Source: Tetrahymena elliotti 4EA
Lineage: Eukaryota; Ciliophora; Oligohymenophorea; Hymenostomatida; Tetrahymenidae
Direction of reading: 5' to 3'
Assembly: GCA_000231825.2 (NCBI GenBank)
Contig: JH720312.1
Location: forward strand, 1 to 64,000
Length of the DNA stretch: 64,000 nt
Under the pieces are notes generated by a model. It had not been told where the DNA came from. It searched no databases and was given only the letters and a program-made list of their open reading frames with translations. This document shows, in pieces, positions 26,994 to 40,534 of this stretch. The translations under genes and the position numbers were made by a program. How positions within the stretch are numbered: the first letter of the stretch is position 1; each line of letters starts with the position of its first letter.

Positions 26994-28005
26994 TAAAAAA
27001 GCAATAATCAATAAAAATAATGAAAATTTAATCAAAAAGAAATATGAAATTTTGAATGATTTTGGTTTTATTTATATTAAAATTCTTTTATTTTTTGTAT
27101 TTGTATAAATCTTAATTTTAATTTTCTGTTTGTTGTAAATAAATTCATTATATTTATAGAGGAATTATGAGAGTATTCGAAGAATACAAAATTTGAGATG
27201 TTGTTAAAAGCACTAACATTACATGTACAATAAGCTTGATTGGTCCTTTTCCATACTTTTGGTATTTCCTATTGGAGAGAGTAAGAACTTATCAAAATAT
27301 GTATTTATCTGCAATTTTATATCTTCGAATTAATCTAGTAAGAGTTATCATTAATATTTTACAATATAAATTCTTTTCTGAGTACAAAGTAAAATACAAT
27401 TTATGCATTTTGGTCTGCCTGTAAAGTTTAGTACATTAAATTACTTTAAAAATCATTATAGAATAACAAACATGTATTATATATAATAACTAAGTTTAAA
27501 CCTAATCTTATTTTTTCTTTTTAAGGTATTTATCAAATAATTTTATTATGAAAATTCAACTTAAAATGATGCTTTTTTTATAATAGACATCTCTTTTTTT
27601 TATTATAAACATTCAGGTAGACTGTTTGCTTGCTTGAAATCAATGAATAAATTATAAATCTTGTTGTAGTTAATTAAATATTTCTTTCTAACACAGAGTC
27701 TACTTTATATTAGCATATTCAATTGCAGGAGACAGACAATCCCTTAATATCTTTACTCTGTTTAAGCAAGAATATTGATTTATTATGAAGTGTGTATTCA
27801 AATTAATGATGGTGTTGCCAAATTTAAGAAGTGAGATGCCAAGTTAATATATAAATGTTTCATTCATTTTAACAAAAAGAAAGCATAATAAAATTAATAA
27901 AAAACTCAGAAAAAAATATAAAAAGAGCTTTCTTTTATCTTTATAAAAGCAATTTATACTAATAAATTAATTTTCGATATAATAAAACTCAAGAATTACA
28001 AATAA
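26994..28005. other. Intergenic region between kinesin and Nup98 genes
   Basis: About 1 kb of AT-rich DNA between two plus-strand genes. A 62-codon frame at 27236 has hydrophobic, low-complexity composition and is judged spurious. It should contain the Nup98 promoter. Confidence 0.55.
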
Positions 28006-31000
28006 ATGTTTGGATAAAACACAGGTGGTGGATTATTTGGTAATAATTCAAATCAGACAGGAGGCGGAGGTCTCTTTGGTTAGCCTTAATAACCATAATT
28101 TGGTTAACCTGCTGCTAATGGTGGTGGTGGCCTCTTTGGAGGTGCTCCTAACAGTTTCGGTGGAGGTGGTGGTGGTGGCCTATTTGGCGGAAATACCAAT
28201 ACTCAAAATAATCCCTCTACTGGTGGTGGACTTTTTGGAGGAGCAGGCACTGGTAATAAATAAATCATATAAGCAAATCGAAATTATTATAAAGTGAAAA
28301 TATAGTAGTAGAACAATAGAATAAATGACTAGAAATTGCACACTTAAAAGCCAAAAAATCATTCCTATCTTGAATAAATTAATAAAAAGCAAATAGCAAA
28401 CAAAATGTTTAGATTTTAGAAATTATTTGAAAAAATTTTAACCTCTATTTTGTTTAAAAGATAATAAGAGTATCAAGCCAAAATAAAAGAATGATACTTG
28501 GTCAATTTGTAGAGATTTGTTAATATTTCTTAGAATTTTAAGCTACATCAAATAAAGTAGTGTGAATAAAATATACTAATTAGATATGTATTTATTACAA
28601 AAATAGATATTATATTATCTAAATAAATTAATTCAATAAATTAGCTCTAAAAGTATATGAATTCTAATCTGGTTTATCCAAAATAAAAAATCAGAGATTA
28701 AAATTTACCAAAATGTTTTTACTTTATATTTTTAAATCATTTATTTGTGATTATATTAATCTTTTTATTATAAAAATAGGATTAGGAGGAGCACCAGCTT
28801 CAAACGGAGGTGGTTTATTTGGAGCACCAGCAAATAACACTCAAGGCAATGGTGGTGGTATATTTGGTGGTGCAGCTACTACAGGAGGTAATATGTTTGG
28901 AAATACAAACAATAATTTAGGTGGTGGCGGTGGTGGATTATTTGGTGGTCCTTCCTAACCTCCATAATAACCTTCTGCTTTCAGTCTTAACAACCCATCA
29001 ACTGGAGGAGGTGGATTATTTGGTAAATATTTTAATTTTAATTTATAACAAGGATAAAATAGAATATTAGTAAATTTTTGATCTAGACTTCAATAATTAT
29101 AATTTATTGATTGATAGATAGATAGTAATAGTAAATTGGAAAGCATCTTACATTGAATAAAATTAGATGTAGACATTGTTTTTATTGATTTAATAATAAA
29201 TAATCTGCCTGTCTACAATATGTTTTCAATAATTAAGCATATCAACTGATATATATAATCCGCTCTTTTTCAAAAATTATAAAAATTAAATTAAGATAAG
29301 AATTTAATAAATAGAAACATTTTCAAATAATACATCTAAAACATTTATCAATCAATCAATTCATATTCTTAACCTAATTCATTTGTTTTCACTAATTCAT
29401 CATGAATTTATTAAAAAATTTAAACTATTTAGGCGCTGCAACAACCACTAACAATATGGGCGGCGGAGGCGGCTTGTTTGGCGGCGGTGCAACAACTGGT
29501 TTTGGTGCCAATAATGGAATGCTAGGAAATAATAATAATAGAACTGCAGGAAATGGAATTTTTGGAGGAGCTCCAACAACAGCTCCCGCATAAGGTACTG
29601 GAATGTTTGGAGGTAAATTAATTTTTTATTTATTTTTAAATTTTTATTTAATTTTTACATTTTTATTTATAGGTATGGCTAATAATAACGCTGGTGGAGG
29701 CTTATTCGGTATGAATAATGCTACCAACAATAACACTGGAGCCTTCGGTGCTACTAACCCAACCACAGGAGGTGGAGGTATATTTGGAGGAGCTGCTGGT
29801 AATACTGGAGGTGGCCTATTTGGAGGAAATAATGCTCAAGGTGGAGGTTTATTAGGAACGGCTAATTCAACTGCAGGAGGTCTTCTTGGTGGAGGATTTA
29901 ATATGAATAATAACACAGGAGGTATCCTTGGATAAAATAATAATTCCTTTGGCCTTGGTAGCTTTGGAACAAATAACAATCCTGCAGCTGCACCCTTTTA
30001 GCCAAAGGCTTCAGCTAATGCTGCTCTAACTAAACCTAACGAAAAAAACCTTTGCTATTCCATTTCAAATGGAACTGATTTTTGTATTTTTGAATTAGCT
30101 TTGACCCAGAGAAAGTTAGTTAAAGCTGGTTAACTTAAACCTGGAGCTTAAAATGCTGGTATGTTTGGTTAAACAGGAACTGGACTAGCTCCTTCAGGAG
30201 GTGGTCTCTTTGGTGGTGCTGCTAATACTAACACCAATCCTTTAGGTGGTGGTGGAAATGCTCCTCTATTCGGTGGAGCAGCCAATAATGGCGGCATATT
30301 TGGAGGCGGAGCTAGTACTGCAAATACTGGAGGAGGTTTATTTGGAGCCAAGCCTGCTACAACTGCTGCAGGAGGTGGCTTATTTGGACAACCTTAACAA
30401 TGTAATATAATAAATTTTAATTTAGTTTTTTTTATTTAATTTATTTTTTAATTCAATAGAAACTGGAGGTTTTCTTGGCTAGGCCCATCAAACTGGTGGA
30501 GGTGGATTATTTGGAGCTGCCTCAAATACTTCTGCTCCTGCTGGAGGTGGACTATTTGGAGGTAACACTACTGTAGCAGCTACTGGAGGTGGACTATTTG
30601 GAGGAAATCCTTAAACAGGTGCAGCCTCAGGTGGGTTATTTGGAGGATAGCCATCTAATAATTAAGGAGGTCTATTTTTGAACACCGCTAACACTAATAC
30701 CAATACAGGAGGTGGATTGTTTGGTGGAGCTACTACCACACCAGCAACTGGTGGAGGTGGCTTATTTGGAGGAGCTGCAACAGGATAAACTGGATTAAAT
30801 ACAGGTGGCGGTGGTCTTTTTGGTGCTAATCCTGCTACTTCATAACCTGCAGCTTCAGGTGGTTTATTTGGAGCTACTGCCCCCTAATCAAATGGTTTAT
30901 TTGGAGGAGCTACTGCTACGTAATAAACTGGAGGATTATTTGGAGGTGCTACAGGAGTTACCTAATAATAAGGAGGTGGGTTATTTGGCTAAACTTCAGC

Positions 31001-32384
31001 TAACCCAGCTTAAGGAGGTGGACTCTTTGGTGCTACTAATACAGGCTTAGGAGGTGCTGCACCTATGGGAGTACAATAACCTTAGGCAGGGCTAAACGGA
31101 TTCTAAACCTTAATACAGTTATTAGAATAATCTTAAAATTAAAATAATAATAAATTTTCTTTGGATGATGATACTGAGTAAACTTGGGTTTATGGAAAGT
31201 TAAGAGATGGGTATTCATCAGGTAGCTTAGGCTACTTCTAAGGAGGAGATAACTTATCTCAATCTAGCAATTAATTTATCTAACTTGAATAATAAAGTTT
31301 ATATGGATATTAAAAGAAGAAATAAGCTTACGATTAATTTAGAAATTTAGCTCTTCGTGATGAAAAAGAAAAGAAAGATGATATGAAAAAACTTCTCTCA
31401 TCTTTCTCATAATCATTTGCTGGAATTGGTTCTGAATAAAAGAAATCTCTTAATTTTGGATCTTAAAGCTAAGCCCTACCTACTCGTCAAGGTAAGTTAT
31501 CTGGTTCTAGTGAAGTTTCACAAGTTAGTGAAAAGTTAAAATTGATTGAAAAAAATGATTTGTACATTGATTTCATAAAATCTGGAACAAGCAATCGTAT
31601 TAGAATTCCTGTTAAGCCTCGCTACAATTTTGGTGATGTTAAATATAAAATCCTTAATGAATTGATCAATAATGATAGTGATGTAAATGTTAGAAACTTC
31701 CGTCTTTAAGCTCGTATCAAAGGCACTAATAAAGCTCCTAAGCCACTTCGTGATAATGATTCTGTATTTAATAATAAAAATTTGTCTTTTGAAACTATTG
31801 ACTATATTGAATTGGTTGAAAGATCAGGCAATTTATCAAGTTTAAATGCTACTCTTAATAATAACAATAATACCTCTAATGTTCTTAATAATATCCCAAA
31901 TGATGAAACTGATGACAGAAGCTCCCTTCAAAATAATTCAAGAGATATTGATTAAAGAACTTATCAAAAAGATAAATCATAGAGCATATCTTTACCATTT
32001 GGATTTTCTTCAATGCCCTCAGTTGAAGAGTTAGATAGATTTACTTAATCGTAGTTAGCTAAAGTAGAAAACTTTGTATTAGAAAACGACTGTGCTAGAA
32101 TAGTATTTTAAGAACCTGTTAATTTGAATAACTTAGATCTTACACAACTTATATTTGAAGAATCTAGAATATCATTGGAATAAGTTGCTGAAAGTGATCG
32201 TTTAAATAAAAAATGCATTATCGAATTCAAAAAATTCGGTTTAAAATAACTTATCTAAGGTAAATCTAAAGATGATGTTAAAACCTAAGTAGAAAAGCTT
32301 GTAAAAAAGAAAAATTTACAATTAGTTAAACCTTATGATGTTGAAAATACCAAGTTGGTTTACATTCAAGATAAATTCTATTGA
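28006..32384 (+). CDS. NUP98: GLFG-repeat nucleoporin, Nup98 family (macronuclear type)
   Basis: A nuclear pore protein of about 1107 residues from exons 28006-28252, 28780-29022, 29433-29612, 29673-30401 and 30460-32384 (phases fit). Residues 1 to about 670 are packed with GLFG repeats, mostly GGGLFGG, plus IFGG and LLGG variants, separated by Thr/Asn/Ala spacers. Such FG regions make the selective permeability mesh of the pore. An insert at about 348-385 (CYSISNGTDFCIFELALTQR) interrupts the repeats where Nup98 proteins carry the Rae1-binding GLEBS segment; the match is loose. The last 125 residues (from MPSVEELDRF) resemble the Nup98 autoproteolytic domain, with FQEPVNLNNLDLTQL and LNKKCIIEF. 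The protein ends at KLVYIQDKFY, without the HFS cleavage site and without a Nup96 part. Work on Tetrahymena established that macronuclear Nup98 has GLFG repeats while the micronuclear form has NIFN repeats, so this should be a macronuclear paralog. Confidence 0.92.
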
Positions 32385-33178
32385 ACAAGATAAGAAAATC
32401 TTGATTATAAATATAAAAATGACTATGAGAATTGATATTAGAATAAGTAGCTGCTTAAAATTATAAATTGAGGAATTAAATATTTTCAATAAAAAATCTA
32501 AGTGAGTTTATTCTATATCAAAAATTGTATTATTTATGTTCTTTATATTTCGTTTTTCAATACATATATTACTCAAAAAAACTATTTCAATCTTTTAAAA
32601 TCAATATCTTTATTTTTATTTATTCTTTAGAAATCGATGGACTAACATTTTTTCAATGAAATAAATATTCACTCTGATAATTTATCATCAACTACTTTAT
32701 AACATTTTTCCAAAATATTTATTAACCCAAAAAGGATTATTTCATGATATTTTCAAAAATAAAACAAAATTTGAGAAATTAAAAATAAGTTTTTAAAATG
32801 AAAAAATTAAGATAAATTTTATTTGAATTTTAGAAAGTATGATTAAAATATCTTTCAGGAGGAAAAGTTAATTCAAAAATATTTTAAAAAAAAAAATAAT
32901 AATTTTTTGATTAAATTAAATAAAATTAAGATTTTCCTAAATTTTCGAATTATTTGAAAAAAATTGAGAATACAATTTTTTGTATTTAAATTTTCTCCAT
33001 AAAATATATCAATTAAAAATAAATTAAATTAAAAAAATTAATAATGTAAAATCAGCAAAAATGAATATGTGAGGTTTTAATTTTTTATATTTACATTCTA
33101 TACAAATATAAAATTTAATTTTTTTATTCATTTTTATAAAAATAATAAGTGATTTTGACTCTTTTTTATTTTTTTAAT
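32385..33178. other. Intergenic between convergent genes
   Basis: About 800 bases of very AT-rich sequence between the 3' ends of the Nup98 gene (+) and the PHD gene (-). No coding frame seen; homopolymeric A and T runs are common. Confidence 0.6.
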
Positions 33179-36100
33179 TCACTTTTCAAACGAAAAGAAA
33201 TTATGAATTTGATTTTAATGTTTGTTTGGTTTTACATTCAGTTTGGTGAGAACTGAAAACCCGATAATATCAAATTTTTGATTACAATCTGATAACTAAA
33301 AGTGAAGTGGTATTTCTTTTGAAAAATCTTAATATTGGTTATTCTTATATTTTATTAATCTGTATGAAGGAATTTACTAATTATTATTTCTATCTAAACT
33401 TTTATGAAGATTTTCATTTAAAAAATTTGGTAAGCACTTTAAGTCTATTGTTTAATCAAAATAATGTAATTATTATCTATATTTTTCTATTTTATTCTTT
33501 CTCTTATCTTTAATTTAAGATTCTAGCATTTCTTTTCTACTAACTAGTCTATTTAATTCTTTTTCTTAATATTGTTCAAAGTTTTAATCATTTAGAATTG
33601 AATACTTCTTTAATTTAGAATCTTCTTTCAAAAAGAATATTTTTTGTTCTAAGCAACTTATGTTATTTTCTAGCTAAAATATTGTCTAGCCTTAATTGTC
33701 TCTTTCACCAGATTCATAAATTAAGTGAGAGGTTAAATCAGGCAAGTCTATTGGTACATCATCTTCAATATCATCATCATCTCCTTCTTGTTTATTTTTC
33801 TCATTATCATATTTGTTTATATTTTCTATTAAGTAACCTAAGTCACTAACTTCTTCTAACTCAGTTGGTTCTGAGTCTAACATAAGTTGAAAGGAGTCAT
33901 TCCCATAAAAAGTATCATCTCCATATATTAAATTATCACCTCTTTCGTCAAGATTTCTATGATTTATTTTTATTTAATTTTATTGGCTATTATTGCTAAT
34001 CTCTTTTTGCTCTTCTATAGAGCTATCTAAATTATCGAACTTTAACTACCTCTGGCACTATCCTTAAAATTAATTATTTTCTGATTTCAGCTTTTTTGAA
34101 GGTTTGCTTTTGGAATGAAAAAAATCACTTAAATCAAGTTCATCTTATTGATTTGAGTAAAAGTCATTTTCATCTTCATTTAGGCTATATAATCCCTATC
34201 CCTTTTATTTCTTTTACTTTTTCTAATTTTTGTTTGAAACCTTACTCTTTTGTTATTTTTCTTATTTTGAACAAGAAGATGAAAAAAATGGATTTTTTTC
34301 TTCAATTTGCTTCGACTCAGAAGAAGTTTATTTAGATTCATAACTAGTATTGCTATTGGTATCTTTCTCTTTTAATGAGGATTTCTTTTGTTAGTAAACT
34401 CTAAATATATTGTTATCAAGTGGAACAGGTGCCTTTTTAACTCTACTTGATCTTCTCAATTGATTAACTTATTCTTCTTACTCACTCTTTTCACCATTAT
34501 AATAGCTACTTTCTTCTTTATCTAGAAAACTTTTATCAGTTTAATAATTTTCACCATCAGTTTCCAATAAAGCTTTTTTACTCTGCTTATTTTTAGTAGT
34601 CTGTTTATCAGCTATCCTTATTTCGATTTCAGGTTCTCCTTTATTTTTTTCATTTTATAAATCTTTTTCTTCCTCTCCTTCTTCAAGTTCTTCATCACCT
34701 AAGTCTTCAGTTATGACAGATTATTTTTACTACAGCCTTTTTGATTTCTTTTAGGGTGGTGAAGGATATACTAATCCAAGTTCTCTTTTAAGTTTGTTTT
34801 ACAAGTTACTAAGTTTAAGAGATTTTTCTTTTTCTTTTTGAATCTACAAACTAATTTATTCACTTCCATATTTTTCACTGCTTAGAGATTTTTTTTTATT
34901 AATTTTTAACTCAAATTCCTTTTTTTGGCAAAGGAATTTATCTGAAAATATTTTATCTAAATTAAAATGTTTAGAATTCTAAAAATACCTATTAATTGCT
35001 TATTAATTTTATTCTATCATATTCTAAATTACATTAACATCCTTTTTATCTATCAATTTTTGCTACTCTTTTATATTTGACTTGTAAATATTATCAGTAC
35101 TATCTTCTTAATTTTTTAATAGATTTTAAATATTTTCTTCTCTCTTCTCATTCGAACATATTTTCTATTTGTTCAATAACTCTTATTCAATTTTTAGAGG
35201 CTAGCTTTCCTACTTTGATATAGGCTAGTTTGCATTTAAATTGTGACATTTTGTTGACTACTTTTAATTTATTATTTAAGCATATGAATCACTTTGTTAA
35301 CTAACTTCTTATTCTTCAATGCTTTTGTTTTTACTTACATTTTTGCTATCATTCTATCTCTTAGTCTAGTTCCCATTTTTTAAAAAATAAAATTGATCTA
35401 AGTTTTCTATACCAAAGATTACAGGCTCATTTTATTAATATCTAATATCCTCGTTGATTGAATCTTTAATAGCCTTAAATTTATGATAGGAGTCGTCTTC
35501 TTGGTCTAAGTTATTTTTACCCTAAGGATCATATTCTTCTATCATTTCTTTTTTTAAATTATATAGAAAAATTGAAATTGAATCAGAATTAATTAGTTTT
35601 TTTAAAATTAAAATTGTAGGATATGCCAAAAAATTTTAAAGTTTTACATTTCATCCAATCATCATAATTTTTTTGTTCTTCTTCTGTGCTAATCTTACTA
35701 AGGAAAAGTAAAAAAAAATATTATTTCTCTTATTGATGTAGAATGAAATATACAGCTAGCTAAATATCTGTTGTTTATGATTAAAAAATCCTTTCGATTG
35801 CTTTTGATTAAAGATCTAAGCTATGTGATTGTTGCATATTATGTAATAATAAGTAATGTTTTATTCAATATCTGAATATTTAACTTCTTCATTTGAATGA
35901 ATGAGCCTCATACCTTATTGATAGTATATCATTTTCTTTTCTGCAGCACATAAAGGATGATAAAACTGCTTACATGAAGGAAATTACTTATCTTGGTGTT
36001 CACACTTTAATTTAATAAAATAATTAATGAATTAAATTGGTTGTTTATAAATATCATACTTTATCTATTATATTATTTTTCAATAGTATTTAAAAGTATT

Positions 36101-37236
36101 TTAATTTACTTGAATGAGGAGGCCATTCCCTTTGAGGCATTATTAGCATTTATTTTTCTTTCCTTGGTTGCTCTTTTTTTTATAATCTTCTTCATCCCAA
36201 ATAAGCAAAAGCTTAAATTGATATATAAATAGACATGATGAGCTATTCACACATAGAGGATGTACAAAAACCCTTTTGATAAATTTATTTTTCTTTACTT
36301 GCTCCTCGTTTAACAATATGACAGGAGTTTTATCAACACAATATTCGTAATCTGAATATTGTTAATTTTTCTTTGAAGAATATTAGACTTTTCTTGAATC
36401 AAAGAAAAAACATTTCATTATGCCAATATCTCTCTAGCAAATAATACATTGTAAATCTATTTCTGGATTTATTTCTCTCTCTAAGCAACTTTCACATTTA
36501 ATAAAAGAAAAATTGTATTCATCTTCAGTTTCTTGTACTTTTAGTTAAACAAAATCATAGTAAAATTTTAAGTTGTTTATTTGTAAGTTTTAAACTTGGA
36601 TGGCAAATGAACAAACTGGAAATCAAATAGTTAAAAATTATTTTATATTTTTCAAATAATTTTGTTGAGAATAATTTAATAGAATTTACAATTTATAATA
36701 TCAAACTAATCTTAAGAGACACTATAACAAAGTTTATGAATATAGGAATTGCAGCTTTCACAATGAAGCATTTCATTTTCATCTGAAGTTAAACTATCAA
36801 AGCAGTTATCACATTTCCTTGAATCTTTTTCATAATTTTTGCAATGGAAGTAATTAAAGTAAGGTTTGTTTTTTAAAATATTATCATTTTATTATATTTT
36901 TCTATGAAGCATTTCCTTTTGAATATTTTTAAAATCAACTTTGGTTTATAATAGTTTTCTAAATAAATCTTTATTTTAAGGCTATTTTTCAGTTTATTTG
37001 TTTATTTTCTTCTAAAATTTTCCTTTTTGGTTCTTTTTAGTAACACACTTTGTCTTGGCTTTAGTATTAGTTTTTGAGGTTGAAGTCTATTATTTGGTTG
37101 GTTCAACAAATTTCTCTTTTTAATTTTTATTAAGTTTCTAATTTTTTGAGGGTAATTTTTTATAAACACTTCTTGTCATTTTATTAGAATGATTTTATGA
37201 ATTAAATTTATTTAATAAATTTTTAAGAAAAGTCAT
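33179..37236 (-). CDS. PHD finger / extended PHD finger protein, probable chromatin reader
   Basis: Modelled as one gene of about 1193 residues. Exons: 36690-37236, 36251-36615, 36004-35754, 35697-35648 and 35547-33179, all phases consistent. A basic N-terminal region (about 1-135) precedes a PHD finger starting at Cys142 (CDNC, then HCESC, then HKLC, closing with KCESC after an intron). It is followed by an extended PHD-type finger starting at Cys239 (CIIC, then VFVHPLC, then CKQFYHPLCA). A PHD plus extended-PHD pair is typical of JADE/BRPF/AF10-like proteins that bind histone H3. The long C-terminal half is charged and Gln-rich with one basic motif, RRSSRVKKAPVP, common in nuclear proteins. 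The two halves are separated by 100 bases and could be read as two genes. They are joined here because the last small exon (STEEEQKNYDDWMK) and the canonical GTAAAA...AAAG intron restore the frame exactly. Confidence 0.72.
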
Positions 37237-38282
37237 TATTATTTATTTCATCATTAACTAACAAACACAAAATTGCTTAGAATTAGTTATTTATAAATAG
37301 AGTGAATTTCAGCTTAAGCTAATCAATATATTTATATGTAGTTTATTAAATATTCAACAACATAATAAAAATTTTTCAATAAAATCAAACTAATTTTTAA
37401 AATTAAAAAATTTTTCAAATTAGTTTTTAAAATATTTTGAGCATGAAAAAAATTATCTAAATTTGAGAAAAGATTAGTAAAAATATCATTTTTTAAGATT
37501 TATTTTTGCTTAAAATAAGAAGATCTAAAATAATACCAAATTAGCTGAAATAAAAATTTTATCTACCCAATCTAAAAAAGAAAAATTAAATATATTGTTA
37601 AATTAAGAAAAATTAGGTTGGAATAACTAACTACAATTAATGAGTCATTCATAGAAAATATTCATTATTAATTAAAAAGGAGATAATTTAATGTTTTTCC
37701 TCTAATGATTTTACTTTTTTTATTTACACTAATCGAAATAAGTATTGATTGATCAGTTGAAAAAAAAATCTATCGAATTTCTTCTCACTTTATTAAAACA
37801 TAATAAACTGAAATTTGTTCATTTAGTTCTAAAGAAGCTTTGATGAAATTTAAGTTAAATGCAAAAAATCTCTGATCAATATAAATCCCATCTTATTTAT
37901 AGAGTGAAATTGCTAAAATTAGAAGAAAGGAAATGGAGAAAATATGTGGGTTTTAAATAAATTATTATTAGAAATATCTTATCTTATTAAATTTTAGAAA
38001 ATAGTAATTTTTACCTGATTTACAAAATCATGAAGTCTATGAAGTAATTCTGAGATGTAAAATGTTTAAATTTAAAATTTGAAAATTGAAATAGAATAAT
38101 TTATTTGAATGAAGTAATCCACGTCTTTAATCTTAATAGAGTAAATGAGTAGAAACATGGATGAATTTTCATCGTATCTTGCAAGAAAGTAAATATAGAC
38201 TAAATTTCTAAAATAGGATGAAAATCAAATTTATTATTTTACGCTTAGATGAGAAAAATCTTGAATTGAACGATCGATCAAC

Positions 38283-38624
38283 ATGAGCAAAAATAAGAAA
38301 TATAGATATATTCCAAGTAGAATGAATGATCTAAATTAGCCAATTAATTCTATTGCAAGAGTAATGAAAGGGGTAGGAAATGAAATTTAATTTTTAAAAA
38401 ATTAATAGAGATATAAACATTAGTAAACATAAAAATTCACACAAATAAATGTAAATCCTGATCATCTTTAAAAATACTCTCCTCAAACAAACAAAATATT
38501 TACAAAAATTAATTCATAATGGCCAAGAGAATTTAAAAAATGTATTTTACAGAGTAAATTCCCAACAAAAATGATGCTTAAATTATAAAGCCCAAGTAAA
38601 AAGAAAATTGTTTTATTTTAATGA
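38283..38624 (+). CDS. Possible small protein, 113 residues
   Basis: An open frame from ATG to TGA encoding a basic protein (starts MSKNKKYRYIPSRMND). Composition is less AT-rich than the flanks and includes Pro, Gly, Trp and Arg residues, which chance frames in this DNA usually lack. An in-frame TGA lies shortly upstream. Possible upstream exons between 37932 and 38250 could belong to it but were not resolved. No family recognised. Confidence 0.28.
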
Positions 38625-39151
38625 ATTTAATTTAATTCTAAATAATTGACCCCCACACGCTCTAACAAAATATGTATTTAAATGAATAATCATCAATTTA
38701 GTTTGCGCTGCACAACTTAGTTCTATTTTCATTTGTGTGTAATTATTAATAATAAATAGATAGATTCATTACAGCTATTATTTTCGTTTACACTCATTCA
38801 TTTTGATTATGATGCTTGTTTTATTTGATATAGACAAAATTTATACAAATATCATAGTCTCTACAAAAAGCTTTTTGTAAACAAATTATCTTGCACTATC
38901 ATTGCATATTCATTTATATCCATGAATTTTTTATTTTATTATCTATTTAATATGATTGTTTGAATCAATTTTCCTCACCAATATTTTCAATTACTGTAGA
39001 AATATGAAAATCTCCTGAAAAAGATTATTTATTTTATTTTGATTCCGTTTGGTTATTGGTTGTCTCTTTCTGTTATTTTAATAATTTTGGACTATTTTTA
39101 ATAATACTTTTGCTGTTTATTGAGTTTTTGTTTTCCACATTTATCTTTTTT

Positions 39152-39463
39152 ATGGGAGTAATCAAAAAAAAGACAATACAAATATTTCCAGCTAAAGCGT
39201 CTGATTTTGTTTACTTAGGTACCAAGAGGGAAAAATCTTACACTTAAAATGAAACTTGTTTATTAATATAAGAAGAAATTAAGAGTAAATATTTTATGAA
39301 ACCGATTGATTAAATAATTAGAAAGAAGTTATATTTATTTGGGTTCAAAGATAATAATCACAGCTAAAATAATAGGCTAAAGTTATTTAAAAGGAATAAA
39401 AAATAAAATGGCTGCTTTTCTTATGAAATATGGCTCTAATTTTTATGTATCTTTTTATATTGA
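39152..39463 (+). CDS. Possible small protein, 103 residues
   Basis: An open frame starting MGVIKKKTIQIFPAK. The same frame is open upstream without an ATG and would encode a hydrophobic stretch there, so the start is uncertain. Basic, no recognised domain. Length alone is not convincing in this genetic code. Confidence 0.2.
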
Positions 39464-40136
39464 GAATTTAGTAAAATGAATTACAATTAATTATTTCTTT
39501 TAATTCTCTATTGAAAAAAACATTAGAGTGTACGAAAATCAATTTCTTGTTATTTATTCTAATATCTTCATGAAATATTTATTATCTTAGCTATTTTGAG
39601 CAGAAAGAATACATTCCCATTATTTTTGTTTATATTCCCAACTGCGACAGCAACTAACAAAGAAAGAAAGTAAATAACATATTTATGAAGTGGTTTCATA
39701 AATTAAAAATAGACACTAACTTATCTGTATTTGTCAGATGATACTTTATGTTATGCATACAGTTACAATATTATATTTTTACTTAGATTCTGATGAATGG
39801 TTACTAACAGAAAGTAAAAATAACAAATGCATATAACTTCTCTTTATTTATTGGCTGTTTAAAGATCAAATAAAGAAAGGAAAATCATAAGGTTTTAAGA
39901 AGCATAAAGTTAATAATCAAACTAAATGAGGCTTTATTATGACCTTAAATTTTATTAAGTTAATAAAGGAATCAAGCAAAAGGCCTAAAAATTTTATATT
40001 TCAACGCTCTTAAGTTATAAAAATAAAAATTTAGGATAGATAGTGTTATATATTGAAGAGTTGCTAGATAAGTGTCTTTAGCAACGTAAATGTATTAAAA
40101 GTTCAAAAGTACTAGTACATTTAATACTTTAACATA

Positions 40137-40534
40137 ATGAGTGATGAAGATCAAATAAAAATTAGTGAAAATTATTTGATTTAAGTTAATGAACTCAGTT
40201 GGTTTTCTTATGTTTAATATTACCAAATACTAAAAACCATAGATTTTCATTAAAATAATCTTCTTCTTTTTTACAGTTATCTTTGATAGGTTTTGAAATA
40301 AAGAAATTTCTTGATATCTTTATAATGAAAAGAAAATTTACTGTTGATAAAAACCATTTTTCAAACTTGTATTTATATTCATTTTTAATTCGAGTCTAAA
40401 TAATATATGGATAATTATTACTTCTATTATGTCAAAATGAAGACTGCTCGAATTTAGTAATACATTGTCGTTGCATAAATAAGGCTCGAATTCAGCATTT
40501 TCTTTTTTATAAAAATAATACGAAAGCTTTGTGA
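40137..40534 (+). CDS. Possible two-exon small protein, 110 residues
   Basis: Exon 1 (40137-40211) starts MSDEDQIKISENYLIQ. A 65-base intron, GTTTAA...TTTTTACAG (40212-40276), joins it in phase to exon 2 (40277-40534), which includes a four-cysteine segment, CQNEDCSNLVIHCRC. The clean polypyrimidine-like end of the intron and the frame match are the main support. No family recognised. Confidence 0.33.

Noticed and set aside
27236..27424. 62-codon plus-strand frame between kinesin and Nup98
   Set aside because: Hydrophobic, AT-driven composition, no homology recognised, and no splice partner.
28010..28297. Frame overlapping the first Nup98 exon in another register, and its minus-strand partner
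   Set aside because: The register giving GLFG repeats is clearly the real one; the others mirror the repeat.
30169..30351. Minus-strand proline-rich frame
   Set aside because: It is the reverse complement of Gly-rich FG-repeat codons in Nup98.
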